Position numbers and translations under genes: made by a program. Positions 1-6,804 of a DNA stretch of 10,373 nucleotides are shown one piece after another. The stretch comes from JBFIHZ01 sp041601535 (GTDB lineage Bacteria > Pseudomonadota > Gammaproteobacteria > Xanthomonadales > SZUA-36), in contig JBFIHZ010000122.1 in the NCBI GenBank assembly GCA_041601535.1, positions 1 through 10,373 of the forward strand, written 5' to 3'. Below the pieces are notes generated by a model, which did no database searches, had not been told where the DNA came from, and was given only the letters and a program-made list of their open reading frames with translations. Within the stretch, counting starts at the first letter, position 1. The number at the start of each line of letters is the position of its first letter.

Positions 1-1
1 C

Positions 2-1489
2 ATTCCGCCTGGCCAAATCCTTGGCCACCCCAAAGCCCTCTGGCAACTGTCAAACATCGAAATGTGGGAACGCTTTGCCTACTACGGCATGCGCGCCCTG
101 TTGGCAGTCTATGTAGCGACCACGTTCTTTGGTCACCTCGGTGACCAGGCCAATGCCGAGGCCAGCCTGGTGTACGGCGGCTATACCGCGCTGGTTTACG
201 CCACCGGCATTATCGGCGGTTATGTAGCCGACCGGGTGCTGGGTTACCAGCGGTCCATTCTGCTCGGTGCACTGGTCATGGCGGCCGGTCTGTGTGTGCT
301 GCTGATTGAGGACCTGACCTGGTTCCTGATTGGCCTGGCGCTGATCGTGGCGGGTAACGGGCTGTTCAAACCGAATATCTCTACCATGATCGGCAAGCTG
401 TACGCCCAGGGCGACGTGCGGCGGGATTCCGGTTTCACCATCTTCTACATGGGCATCAACCTTGGTGCCTTTATCGCTCCGTTTATAACTGCGGCGTGGA
501 TCGGTGCGGTGTTTGGCATGAAATGGGGCTTTTTTGCAGCCGCCATGGGCATGATTCTCAGCACTGTGTTCCTGGAAATCGCCAAAAAGGCGTTGGGCAA
601 GGTTGGCAGGCCCGATCCGGACAAGGAAGGCTGGGGGCGGTTCTTTATCGTTCTGGCGGGTACGCTGGCGCTGGTTCCTGTTATCTATTTCCTGCTCAGT
701 GAGAGCGAGATCCTTGGCGTCCTGCTGGTCGTCATCATGCTGGGACTGGTAATTTACTTCGTCTCCGCCGGCATCCGTTCCGGTGACAAGGTGCAGTTAC
801 ACCGTTATATCGCCATGCTGATCCTGTTCGTGGCCAATTCCTGTTTCTGGGCACTGTTCGAGCAGGCTGGCAGCTCCATGAATTTCTTCGCCCGGGAACA
901 CGTTACGCCGATGTATGGCGGCATGGACACCTGGCAAGCCGGTGGTTTCGGCATTTTCCAGTCGTTGAACCCCTTGTACATTTTGCTGTTCGCCCCGCTG
1001 TTTGCGGCCATCTGGCCGTGGCTGGAAAAGCGCAATGTAAACCCCTCCATTCCGCGTAAATTTTCATTGGGCCTGATCCAGGTCGCGCTCGGCTTCCTGT
1101 TGCTGGTGTTCGCCATCAACAACTTCCAGAACGCCGCCGGCCTGGTGCCGTGGATATTCCTGGCGCTGTGTTATTTGCTGCACACCACCGGTGAGTTGTG
1201 TCTTTCCCCGATTGGCCTGTCGATGGTGACCAAACTGGCCGCCGAGAAAGAAACCGGCCTGGCGATGGGTGGCTGGTTCCTGTCCATTGCCATGGCCCAG
1301 TACGTGGCCGGTATCATCGCCGCGGTGGCCTCAGGCGGCGGTGGAGGGCACGGTGCCGACGCGGCGGCGCTCGGTATCGCGCAATATGCTGACACCTACA
1401 TGATGTTGTGGTGGCTGGGTCTTGGTTTCGGTCTGGCCTATCTGTTGGCTGCGCCGCTGATCAACAAGCTGATGCATGGTGTGAAGTAA
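2..1489 (+). CDS. POT/PTR2-family proton-coupled oligopeptide transporter, 5' end outside the window
   Basis: Inner-membrane major facilitator protein predicted to import di- and tripeptides with protons. The reading frame is open from position 2 and gives 495 visible residues. The ATG at 62 is not the start: the family motif ExxERFxYYG spans it, with its first Glu at 59-61, and a typical HPKALW stretch lies just before. Other family marks are GLFKPNIS (about 358-381), the PTR2 signature FYMGINLGAF (about 445-474) and FWALFEQAGSS late in the protein. Many hydrophobic segments run through it, with a hydrophilic loop around the DPDKEGWGR segment and a glycine-rich SGGGGGHG loop before the last helix. 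It lacks only about 10-30 N-terminal residues compared with bacterial homologues of roughly 490-520. It is followed by its own terminator. The exact substrate and the dtp subtype cannot be told from this sequence. Confidence 0.93.
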   Translation: MPPGQILGHPKALWQLSNIEMWERFAYYGMRALLAVYVATTFFGHLGDQANAEASLVYGGYTALVYATGIIGGYVADRVLGYQRSILLGALVMAAGLCVLLIEDLTWFLIGLALIVAGNGLFKPNISTMIGKLYAQGDVRRDSGFTIFYMGINLGAFIAPFITAAWIGAVFGMKWGFFAAAMGMILSTVFLEIAKKALGKVGRPDPDKEGWGRFFIVLAGTLALVPVIYFLLSESEILGVLLVVIMLGLVIYFVSAGIRSGDKVQLHRYIAMLILFVANSCFWALFEQAGSSMNFFAREHVTPMYGGMDTWQAGGFGIFQSLNPLYILLFAPLFAAIWPWLEKRNVNPSIPRKFSLGLIQVALGFLLLVFAINNFQNAAGLVPWIFLALCYLLHTTGELCLSPIGLSMVTKLAAEKETGLAMGGWFLSIAMAQYVAGIIAAVASGGGGGHGADAAALGIAQYADTYMMLWWLGLGFGLAYLLAAPLINKLMHGVK

Positions 1490-1519
1490 TCCCGGTGGGC
1501 CAAGCCCGCCAGTCAGTCG

Positions 1520-1550
1520 AAAAAACCCCGGCCTGTCCGGGGTTTTTTTT
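1520..1550 (+). terminator. Rho-independent terminator of the peptide transporter gene
   Basis: A perfect 6-bp stem, CCCCGG (1526-1531) with CCGGGG (1537-1542), closes a five-base loop CCTGT and is followed by eight T residues (1543-1550). A run of A residues (1520-1525) precedes the stem, so A-T pairs can lengthen it and the structure could also work on the other strand. It starts about 30 bases after the transporter stop codon, as expected for its terminator, and isolates that gene from the next unit. Confidence 0.92.
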
Positions 1551-1630
1551 GCGCGGAAGCGCTGCTGCGAGTCGTCAATGGTGACCGGCGGGCCCGGTCG
1601 CCGCTCACCGGCGTTCTGTCCCATGTCACA

Positions 1631-1658
1631 TTGCGCCCCCAGGGGGCGCTGCTACAAT
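1631..1658 (+). promoter_or_regulatory. Candidate sigma70 promoter with a palindrome in its spacer, upstream of the DUF885 gene
   Basis: TACAAT (1653-1658) matches the -10 consensus at five of six positions. A weak -35, TTGCGC (1631-1636, three of six), lies 16 bases upstream. Transcription would begin near 1664-1667, about 20 bases before the ATG at 1687. Between the boxes lies a perfect inverted repeat, GCGCCCCC (1633-1640) and GGGGGCGC (1642-1649), around a single A, which could be an operator. The gene needs its own promoter because a terminator separates it from the transporter. The promoter call is inference from position and the -10 match. Confidence 0.45.
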
Positions 1659-1686
1659 GTCAGATCGTTTCAGCCGGAGTGACTTA

Positions 1687-3480
1687 ATGCCCCTTTCCAA
1701 GCCATCCCGCCACGCACCGTGGCTGACGTTCCTTTTGGTCCTGATCATTGCTTTGCTGGGGGTTGCCTGTCAGCCAGCGGACGAGTCCGCAAGTGCGCCG
1801 GTAACGACGGACGCATCAGCTGCGCAGCCGTTAACCGGAGATGGCCTGCCCTCACCGGAATGGGTCGGCTTCGTTGACCGTTATATCGAAGACTACCTGA
1901 CGGCGCATCCTCATTTTGCCGTGGTGGCCGGACGGCATGAGTTTGACGGACAACTGCCCGATTGGAGCGCGGCCGGTATCCAGCGGGAGATTGACCGGCT
2001 GCACGCGCTGCGCGATGAGGCGGTGCAGTTTGGCGCGGACGAACTGGGCGAAAACGGGCAGTATCAACGCGATTATTTGCTGGCGGTAACGGATCGGGCA
2101 TTGTTCTGGCTGGAAAAAGCCGAATGGCCGTTCGTCAACCCCGCTTTCTATTTTGACTGGATGGCGGATTCACTCGACCCCAGCCCCTATGTCAGCCTGA
2201 ATTATGCCCCCCTGGCTGAGCGCATGCAGTCGTATACGCGTTATGCCCGGAATCTGCCGCTGGCCCTGCAGCAAATCCGGGAAAACCTGCGCATGCCCAT
2301 GGCGCGCACCCGGCTGGAGTATGGCATTGCTTCATTTGGAGGCCTGGCAAAGTACTTTGCCAACGATGTGCCGGGTGTATTTGCCGCGGTGGAAGACCAA
2401 GCGCTGCAGACGGAGTTCGCCGAGGCCAATGCCGCAGCCATCGCGGCCATGACTGAACTCACCGATTGGCTCAAATCCAACCGTTCTTCCGCCACCGAGG
2501 ATTACGCACTGGGCCCGGAACTGTTCCAGCAAATGATTTTTGACACCGAGCGGGTGGATGTATCGCTGCAGGAACTGGAAGCCATGGGTCGCGAGGACAT
2601 GCGCCGCAACCAGGTAGCCCTGGGTGAGGCCTGCGCCGAATTCGCGCCGGGTGAAACCATTCGCGCCTGCTTCTCCCGCATGGCCAGCCGCAAGCCGCCC
2701 GGTGGCGCGGTTGAAACAGCGCGCCTGCAACTGGAAGAGACCAAGACGTTTCTGATCGAACAGGATCTGGTCAGCATTCCGGGCGATGAAGAGGCGCTGG
2801 TGGCAGAATCGCCGCCTTATGCGCGTTCCAACTCGGCTTACATCAACATTCCTGGTCCGTACGAAAAAAACCAGCCTTCGGTTTACTACATTTCGCCACC
2901 GGACCCATCGTGGAGCGAAGAGGTTCAGCAAGCCTATATTCCGGGTGAATCAGACTTGCTGTTTACCTCGGTGCATGAGGTCTGGCCTGGGCATTTCCTC
3001 AACTTCGTGCACGCCAACCGGGCCGAATGGCAGTTTGGCCGCGTGTTCGTGACCTATGCGTTTGGTGAAGGCTGGGCGCACTACACCGAGGAGATGATGC
3101 TGGACGCCGGCTTGCGCGGCGCCTCGCCGGAAACTCGTATCGGCCAGTTGTCCAATGCCTTGTTGCGTAATGCGCGCTTCCTGTCCGCCATCGGTCTGCA
3201 CACCCAGGGCATGAGCGTGGCTGAATCGGAGAAACTGTTTATTGATGAGGCCTACCAGGATGAGGGCACCGCCCGCCAGCAAGCCGCGCGCGGCACCTAT
3301 GATCCGGCCTATCTCAATTACACGCTGGGCAAGCTGATGATTCGCCAGCTACGCGATGACTGGACCCGAACCCGCGGAGGCCGTGATGCCTGGCGCGAGT
3401 TTCACGATACCTTCCTGTCGTTTGGCGGGCCTCCGATTCCGTTGGTGCGTGCCCAGATGATGAGCACCAATGGACATTGA
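1687..3480 (+). CDS. DUF885-family putative metallopeptidase, predicted lipoprotein
   Basis: A 597-residue protein, the usual size for the DUF885 family, whose members resemble zinc peptidases of the gluzincin type. The two family hallmarks are HEVWPGH (H430, E431, H436) and EGWAHYTEE (461-469), which probably supply zinc ligands and the catalytic glutamate. The N-terminus has a basic start, a hydrophobic segment (about 12-26) and Cys28 followed by a Ser/Ala/Pro-rich linker, so it is probably a lipid-anchored envelope protein. The lipobox is imperfect, with Gly at -3. Residue +2 is Gln rather than Asp, consistent with outer-membrane sorting. The ATG at 1687 is preferred: GGAG at 1676-1679 sits seven bases upstream, whereas an in-frame ATG at 1657 overlaps the likely -10 box and would add ten residues before the signal. 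The last 11 bases overlap the next gene. The substrate is unknown; peptide hydrolysis is inferred from the family. Confidence 0.87.
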   Translation: MPLSKPSRHAPWLTFLLVLIIALLGVACQPADESASAPVTTDASAAQPLTGDGLPSPEWVGFVDRYIEDYLTAHPHFAVVAGRHEFDGQLPDWSAAGIQREIDRLHALRDEAVQFGADELGENGQYQRDYLLAVTDRALFWLEKAEWPFVNPAFYFDWMADSLDPSPYVSLNYAPLAERMQSYTRYARNLPLALQQIRENLRMPMARTRLEYGIASFGGLAKYFANDVPGVFAAVEDQALQTEFAEANAAAIAAMTELTDWLKSNRSSATEDYALGPELFQQMIFDTERVDVSLQELEAMGREDMRRNQVALGEACAEFAPGETIRACFSRMASRKPPGGAVETARLQLEETKTFLIEQDLVSIPGDEEALVAESPPYARSNSAYINIPGPYEKNQPSVYYISPPDPSWSEEVQQAYIPGESDLLFTSVHEVWPGHFLNFVHANRAEWQFGRVFVTYAFGEGWAHYTEEMMLDAGLRGASPETRIGQLSNALLRNARFLSAIGLHTQGMSVAESEKLFIDEAYQDEGTARQQAARGTYDPAYLNYTLGKLMIRQLRDDWTRTRGGRDAWREFHDTFLSFGGPPIPLVRAQMMSTNGH

Positions 3481-4861
3481 ATTTTATGGCGCCGCGGGTG
3501 AGGTCACCGGTTCGTGCCACATCCTGCGCATTGGCGGCAGCACCGTGCTGCTGGATTGCGGACTGATCCAGGGCAGCCGCAAGGACGAAGAGCGCAATGC
3601 TGATCCATTTCCGTTTGATGCCGCCAGCATCGATGCGGTGGTGTTGAGCCATGCGCATCTTGACCATTGCGGCCGCCTGCCTTTGCTGGTCAAGCGTGGC
3701 TACAAGGGCCCGGTGTTCGCCCAGGAAGCCAGCTGTGAGCTGGTGGCCATTCTGCTGGCGGATGCAGCCCATCTGGCGGAACGTGACGCCGAATACAACA
3801 GCCGTAAAACCGGCAAGCAGATCAAGCCGCTGTTCACCGTTGCCGATGGCGAGGCGGTGGTGCGGCAGTTGCGTGGTGTGCGCTACCGCGAGTTATTCGA
3901 TGTGGTTCCCGGCGTTAAAGTAAAGTTTCACGATGCCGGCCACATCCTGGGTTCCTGCACGGTGGAGCTGGATCTGCAAGAGAACGGGGTTCATCGCACC
4001 GTGGTGTTTTCCGGCGACCTCGGCCAGTACGACACGCCCATCCTGCGTGATCCCGAATGCATCACCCGGGCCGATGCGGTGCTGATGGAATCCACCTACG
4101 GCGACCGGCGGCATCGTGACCGGGAGCAAACCGAGCAGGAAATCGGCGAAATCATCTCTGCCGCCCGGGCAGAAAAGGGCAATATCCTGATCCCGGCGTT
4201 TGCCATTGGCCGCAGCCAGGAAGTGCTGTACATGCTGGGCAAGCATTATGATGAATGGGGTCTGGACCGTTTCCAGGTGTTCCTCGACAGCCCGATGGCC
4301 ATCGAAGCCTCCCACGTGTACTGGCATTATCCCCATCTGTACGACGAGGAGGCCACCCGCTTGCGTAAGGAAAACGGCGGTATGCCGTTGTTGCCCAACC
4401 TCAAGCTGTCGCGTGATACCGAAGACTCCATGGCCATCAACCGCATCCGCTCTGGCGCGATAGTCATTGCCGGCAGCGGCATGTGTAACGGCGGGCGTAT
4501 TGTTCACCACCTCAAACATGGACTGCCCCATCAGCAGAATCACGTGATTATCGTGGGCTACCAGGCTCACGGTTCCATGGGGCGCAAGCTGGTGGATGGC
4601 GCGGGGTCCGTGCGGATTCACAAAAAGGATGTGGCAGTGCGGGCCAAAATACATACCGTCGGCGGCCTGTCAGCGCATGGTGACCAGGACGATATGGCGC
4701 GTTGGTACGAGTGCATGGAAAACCGCCCGCCGGTGTACCTGGTGCATGGCGAACGCGATGCGCAGCATGCATTCAGCAGTTACCTGGCCGAACGTAATGG
4801 CGCGCAGGTCACCGTTCCGGACCGGGGGCAACGGCTGGATGTGGCCGGGTTGCCGGGCTGA
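3470..4861 (+). CDS. Metallo-beta-lactamase-fold beta-CASP RNase-like protein
   Basis: A 463-residue member of the beta-CASP group, related to CPSF73/Ysh1 and bacterial RNA-degrading enzymes such as Thermus TTHA0252, and probably a cytoplasmic RNA hydrolase using two zinc ions. Metal-binding motifs are complete: HAHLDH (H61, H63, D65, H66), GHILGS with H158, FSGD with D183, and the beta-CASP C-terminal histidines SAHGD (H403) and VHGE (H426). The intervening beta-CASP domain shows IPAFAIGRSQEVLYML, DSPMAIEAS and GSGMCNGGRIVHH. There is no signal peptide and no obvious KH or other added RNA-binding domain. The ATG at 3470 lies inside the end of the DUF885 gene (11-base overlap) and starts directly at the first beta-strand, so translation is probably coupled. 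The true substrate is not known, and some relatives are annotated only as MBL-fold hydrolases. Confidence 0.9.
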   Translation: MDIEFYGAAGEVTGSCHILRIGGSTVLLDCGLIQGSRKDEERNADPFPFDAASIDAVVLSHAHLDHCGRLPLLVKRGYKGPVFAQEASCELVAILLADAAHLAERDAEYNSRKTGKQIKPLFTVADGEAVVRQLRGVRYRELFDVVPGVKVKFHDAGHILGSCTVELDLQENGVHRTVVFSGDLGQYDTPILRDPECITRADAVLMESTYGDRRHRDREQTEQEIGEIISAARAEKGNILIPAFAIGRSQEVLYMLGKHYDEWGLDRFQVFLDSPMAIEASHVYWHYPHLYDEEATRLRKENGGMPLLPNLKLSRDTEDSMAINRIRSGAIVIAGSGMCNGGRIVHHLKHGLPHQQNHVIIVGYQAHGSMGRKLVDGAGSVRIHKKDVAVRAKIHTVGGLSAHGDQDDMARWYECMENRPPVYLVHGERDAQHAFSSYLAERNGAQVTVPDRGQRLDVAGLPG

Positions 4862-4877
4862 GGGAGGTCAGCGGGGC

Positions 4878-5792
4878 TTACAGCTGACGCGTCATAAACC
4901 GGTTGCAGGCTGAATGTCCGGTCTGGCCCATGGCGGATTTTCGCACCTCGAAGCCGTGCTTTTCGTATAACCTTCGGGCGTGGCTCATGCTGTCCAGAGT
5001 CTCCAGGTACATTAGCGTAAACCCTGCCTGCCGCGCGTCTTCAAGGATCAGTTGCAATAGCCGCGTACCCATGCCGGTACCGCGCAAATCCGGCAAAAAG
5101 TACATTTTGCGCAGTTCGCACACGCTCTCATCGGCCCCGGCCAGTGGTGCAAAACCACCGCAGCCCAGGATCGCGCCGGATTTCTCGATAACGTAGAACG
5201 CGGAGCGTGGCCCTGCATAGCTTTCAAACATCGCATCGACTTCGGCATCTTCAATGGAAAAGCCACAGCCTACCGCTCCGTACTCGGTCATGACCTCGCG
5301 AATGATGCGTGCCACCGCCGGGTTGTCCCGCTGGCGCATGGGCCGCAGCCGGTAGTCTGACGCCAGCCGCGCATAGCGCAGCGCCTTGGCGTAACGTTGC
5401 AGGCCGGCTACCACCTGTTGGCGGTCGGCCGGGGTAATAAAGTCCAGCGCTTTATCGACCTGCCTGCTGGCGTGACGATGAATTTTTTGCACGCCGCGCC
5501 GGCCCTCGGCTGACAGCGACAACAAGCGCCGCCGTTTGTCGCTGGCGTCCGCGGTACTGAGCAGCAGCCCGCGCTTTTTCAGCGTATCCACCAGCCGGCT
5601 CATGGTGGATTTATCCAGAATCAGCCGCTCCCCCAGTTCCGAGGCGGTCGCCTGGCCCAGCGCCGCCAGTTCCATCAACAGATGGCACTCGGAAAAGGTG
5701 AATCCTTCGATGCACAGATGCCCGTTCAGCAGGTGTAACTCCCGCACCATTTGCCGCGAGGCAGAGCGAATGGTATCGACTTCCGGTTTCAT
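4878..5792 (-). CDS. MarR-type helix-turn-helix regulator fused to a GNAT N-acetyltransferase
   Basis: A 304-residue two-domain protein. Residues about 10-140 form a MarR winged-helix domain: the recognition region is ASELGERLILDKSTMSRLVD (about 50-69) and the basic wing is DKRRR (85-89). Residues about 147-300 form a GNAT acetyltransferase with the acetyl-CoA loop RGTGMG (237-242) after the strand ELRKMYFLP, and a typical C-terminal ARRLYEKHGFE. Such fusions are a known protein class; the acetyl acceptor and regulated genes are not known here. The ATG at 5792 is chosen because the protein then begins just before the first MarR helix. An in-frame TTG at 5828 would add 12 unconserved residues and would run into the likely operator. 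The Shine-Dalgarno is weak (only CAGAA-like). The gene converges on the beta-CASP gene, with 16 bases between their stop codons. Confidence 0.9.
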   Translation of the reverse strand: MKPEVDTIRSASRQMVRELHLLNGHLCIEGFTFSECHLLMELAALGQATASELGERLILDKSTMSRLVDTLKKRGLLLSTADASDKRRRLLSLSAEGRRGVQKIHRHASRQVDKALDFITPADRQQVVAGLQRYAKALRYARLASDYRLRPMRQRDNPAVARIIREVMTEYGAVGCGFSIEDAEVDAMFESYAGPRSAFYVIEKSGAILGCGGFAPLAGADESVCELRKMYFLPDLRGTGMGTRLLQLILEDARQAGFTLMYLETLDSMSHARRLYEKHGFEVRKSAMGQTGHSACNRFMTRQL

Positions 5793-5810
5793 GGTTGAAA
5801 TTCTGCACCA

Positions 5811-5834
5811 ATTGGTTGATAAAAACAACTAGTT
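5811..5834 (-). promoter_or_regulatory. Candidate MarR-type operator in the AT-rich promoter region of the MarR-GNAT gene
   Basis: Inverted half-sites TGGTTG (5813-5818) and CAACTA (5826-5831) match at five of six positions and flank a seven-base AT spacer. A perfect palindrome, AACTAGTT (5827-5834), overlaps the right half. The whole area 5805-5850 is strikingly AT-rich in a GC-rich neighbourhood and lies about 20-40 bases before the ATG at 5792. MarR proteins commonly bind such pseudo-palindromes in their own promoters, so autoregulation is the natural reading. I could not place a convincing -35/-10 pair, so the promoter itself is inferred. Confidence 0.4.
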
Positions 5835-5933
5835 TTAAAAGATAGGTAATTGACGTGTTGGTGTAATCGGGGAGGTGCCTGGGGGCGGGTTGCTCATCGC
5901 TGACCATTAAGCCAGCCGCCGAGTGGTGTACGC

Positions 5934-6011
5934 GGCCTGGGGTCAAATGGGCAGGACGCCCATTTGAGGCCGCCCAGGGCGGGACGCCCTGTGAGGCCGA
6001 CCCCAAAGGCC
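5934..6011. repeat. Inner helix enclosing two tandem hairpins with matching GGGCRGGACGCCC cores
   Basis: GGCCT (5934-5938) pairs with AGGCC (6007-6011) and GGGGTC (5939-5944) pairs with GACCCC (5999-6004), leaving an AA bulge. Inside are two hairpins. The first has a 10-bp stem, TCAAATGGGC (5943-5952) with GCCCATTTGA (5958-5967), and loop AGGAC. The second has CAGGGC (5975-5980) with GCCCTG (5986-5991) and loop GGGAC. The two bases at 5943-5944 can pair in the helix or the first hairpin, not both. On the + strand both loops carry GGA; on the - strand they read GTCCT and GTCCC. Each hairpin is followed by GAGGCCG (5966-5972, 5993-5999), so they look like tandem copies of one unit with diverged stems. 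Confidence 0.7.
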
Positions 6012-6019
6012 GGGGGTGC

Positions 6020-6046
6020 CGCGAGGGCAGCCTCGCGTCAGCGAGG
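6020..6046. repeat. Third hairpin with two mutually exclusive pairings
   Basis: CGCGAGG (6020-6026) pairs with CCTCGCG (6031-6037) over loop GCAG. The same middle segment CCTCGC (6031-6036) can instead pair downstream with GCGAGG (6041-6046) over loop GTCA. A third copy of GAGGCCG (6043-6049) ends the unit, as after the other two hairpins. Switching between the two forms is possible on paper only; no expression platform is visible. Confidence 0.55.
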
Positions 6047-6088
6047 CCGGCGTGGGAGGGAGGCGATGAGCAACCCGCCCCCGAGCAC

Positions 6089-6177
6089 GGCGCTAAAGTC
6101 GGGTTTTAAATGAGCGTTCTGATGGGCCAAAGACGGCGCTTGAAGCGGTTGCTTAGGGGGGGGCTCAATCCGGCGGG
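6089..6177. other. Short unexplained stretch between the structured element and the hisIE stop
   Basis: No gene and no canonical terminator for the his operon are visible on the - strand. It contains the 8-bp string ACGGCGCT twice (6087-6094 and 6133-6140) in direct orientation, a small AT patch near 6104-6110, and a run of eight G residues (6156-6163). None of these points to a clear function. Confidence 0.4.
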
Positions 6178-6804
6178 TCAGCTATGCCGCTGCTGCAAGG
6201 TTGCCACCACTTGTGCGAAAGGCAGCTTGCGGGCGCGCAGCATGACCAGCAGGTGGTAGAGCAGGTCGGCGGATTCGTTTAATACTTCCTCATCATCGCC
6301 ACCGACCCCGGCCAACGCGGTTTCAACGCCCTCTTCGCCGACTTTTTGCGCGATGCGGCGGATGCCTTCTTCCAGCAACTGGGTGGTGTAGCTGCCTTCG
6401 GGGCGCTCGCGGTCGCGTTGTTCCAGCAGGCTTTCCAGTTCGGCCAGGAAGGCCAGGCCGGGGGCCGTGGCGCTATCGTTGTCGTAGCAGCTGTCGGTAT
6501 TGCGGTGACAGGTGGGGCCGTCGGGCCAGGCCAGCACCAGCAGGCTGTCGTTATCGCAGTCGGCGTGAATGCTTTCAAGTTTCAGCGTGTTGCCGGAGGT
6601 CTCGCCCTTGGTCCACAGTTGTTGCCGCGAACGGCTCCAGAAGGTCACGTTGCCGCTGGCCAGGGTGTGTTCCAGTGCTTCACGGCTCATAAAGGCCTGC
6701 ATCAACACGCGGCCGTCAAAGGCATGCTGCACAATGGCGGGTAACAAATCGCCGGCTTTTTCCCAGGCCAGTTGGCCAGCCTGGCCGGATTCGGTAATCA
6801 GCAT
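6178..6804 (-). CDS. hisIE: Bifunctional phosphoribosyl-AMP cyclohydrolase / phosphoribosyl-ATP pyrophosphatase
   Basis: A cytoplasmic 208-residue enzyme for steps 2 and 3 of histidine synthesis: the C-terminal HisE domain hydrolyses PR-ATP to PR-AMP, and the N-terminal HisI domain opens the adenine ring to give ProFAR. HisI (about 1-107) shows FWSRSRQQLWTKGETSG (55-71), the DCDND metal motif (82-86) and the zinc cysteines C83, C99 and C106. HisE (about 117-208) shows SYTTQLLEEG (138-147) and the conserved KVGEEGVET (154-162). The length matches fused enterobacterial HisIE (about 200). The ATG at 6804 overlaps the end of hisF by seven bases and has GAGG seven bases upstream, so the start is secure. 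It is the last gene of the operon. Confidence 0.97.
   Translation of the reverse strand: MLITESGQAGQLAWEKAGDLLPAIVQHAFDGRVLMQAFMSREALEHTLASGNVTFWSRSRQQLWTKGETSGNTLKLESIHADCDNDSLLVLAWPDGPTCHRNTDSCYDNDSATAPGLAFLAELESLLEQRDRERPEGSYTTQLLEEGIRRIAQKVGEEGVETALAGVGGDDEEVLNESADLLYHLLVMLRARKLPFAQVVATLQQRHS

Larger units (their letters stand above)
5875..6088. repeat. Structured intergenic element bounded by 26-bp inverted repeats
   Basis: GGGGGCGGGTTGCTCATCGC (5881-5900) and its exact reverse complement (6063-6082) form a perfect 20-bp pair. After a two-base mismatch (5879-5880 against 6083-6084) the pairing continues with GTGC (5875-5878) and GCAC (6085-6088), so 24 of 26 positions match. The 162-base interior holds a second helix and at least three hairpins, listed separately. 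No credible gene lies in it, and no target-site duplication is visible at either edge. Its place between hisIE and the MarR-GNAT gene, both on the - strand, makes it the 3' region of the his transcript if that reads through. It could be a short non-autonomous mobile element, a BIME-like genomic repeat, or a structured RNA. Copy number in the genome would decide between these and cannot be seen here. Confidence 0.75.

Noticed and set aside
62..1489. ATG at 62 as the start of the peptide transporter
   Set aside because: The conserved ExxERFxYYG motif and the preceding HPKALW stretch are encoded in frame upstream, so the gene continues past the left edge.
1657..1686. Ten-residue longer start for the DUF885 protein
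   Set aside because: It overlaps the likely -10 box, lacks a well-spaced ribosome site and would spoil the signal sequence; the ATG at 1687 has GGAG seven bases upstream.
4867..4888. Hairpin GTCAGC / GCTGAC between the convergent genes as a terminator
   Set aside because: Only a 6-bp stem with a 10-base loop and no T run on either strand; half of it is coding.
5611..6006. Open frame on the - strand across the MarR region and the structured element
   Set aside because: It runs out of frame through the MarR coding region and the inverted repeats, with no ribosome site or family resemblance.
5934..6049. CRISPR array
   Set aside because: The three repeated units are short hairpins with a 7-base shared string and irregular spacing, without 28-37-base repeats, unique spacers or cas genes.
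6087..6140. Direct repeat ACGGCGCT as an attachment site or target duplication
   Set aside because: Eight bases in GC-rich DNA is weak evidence, and the copies do not flank the inverted-repeat element.
6156..6163. Run of eight G as a phase-variation tract
   Set aside because: It lies between a stop codon and the next gene's far upstream region, neither in a coding start nor in a recognisable promoter.
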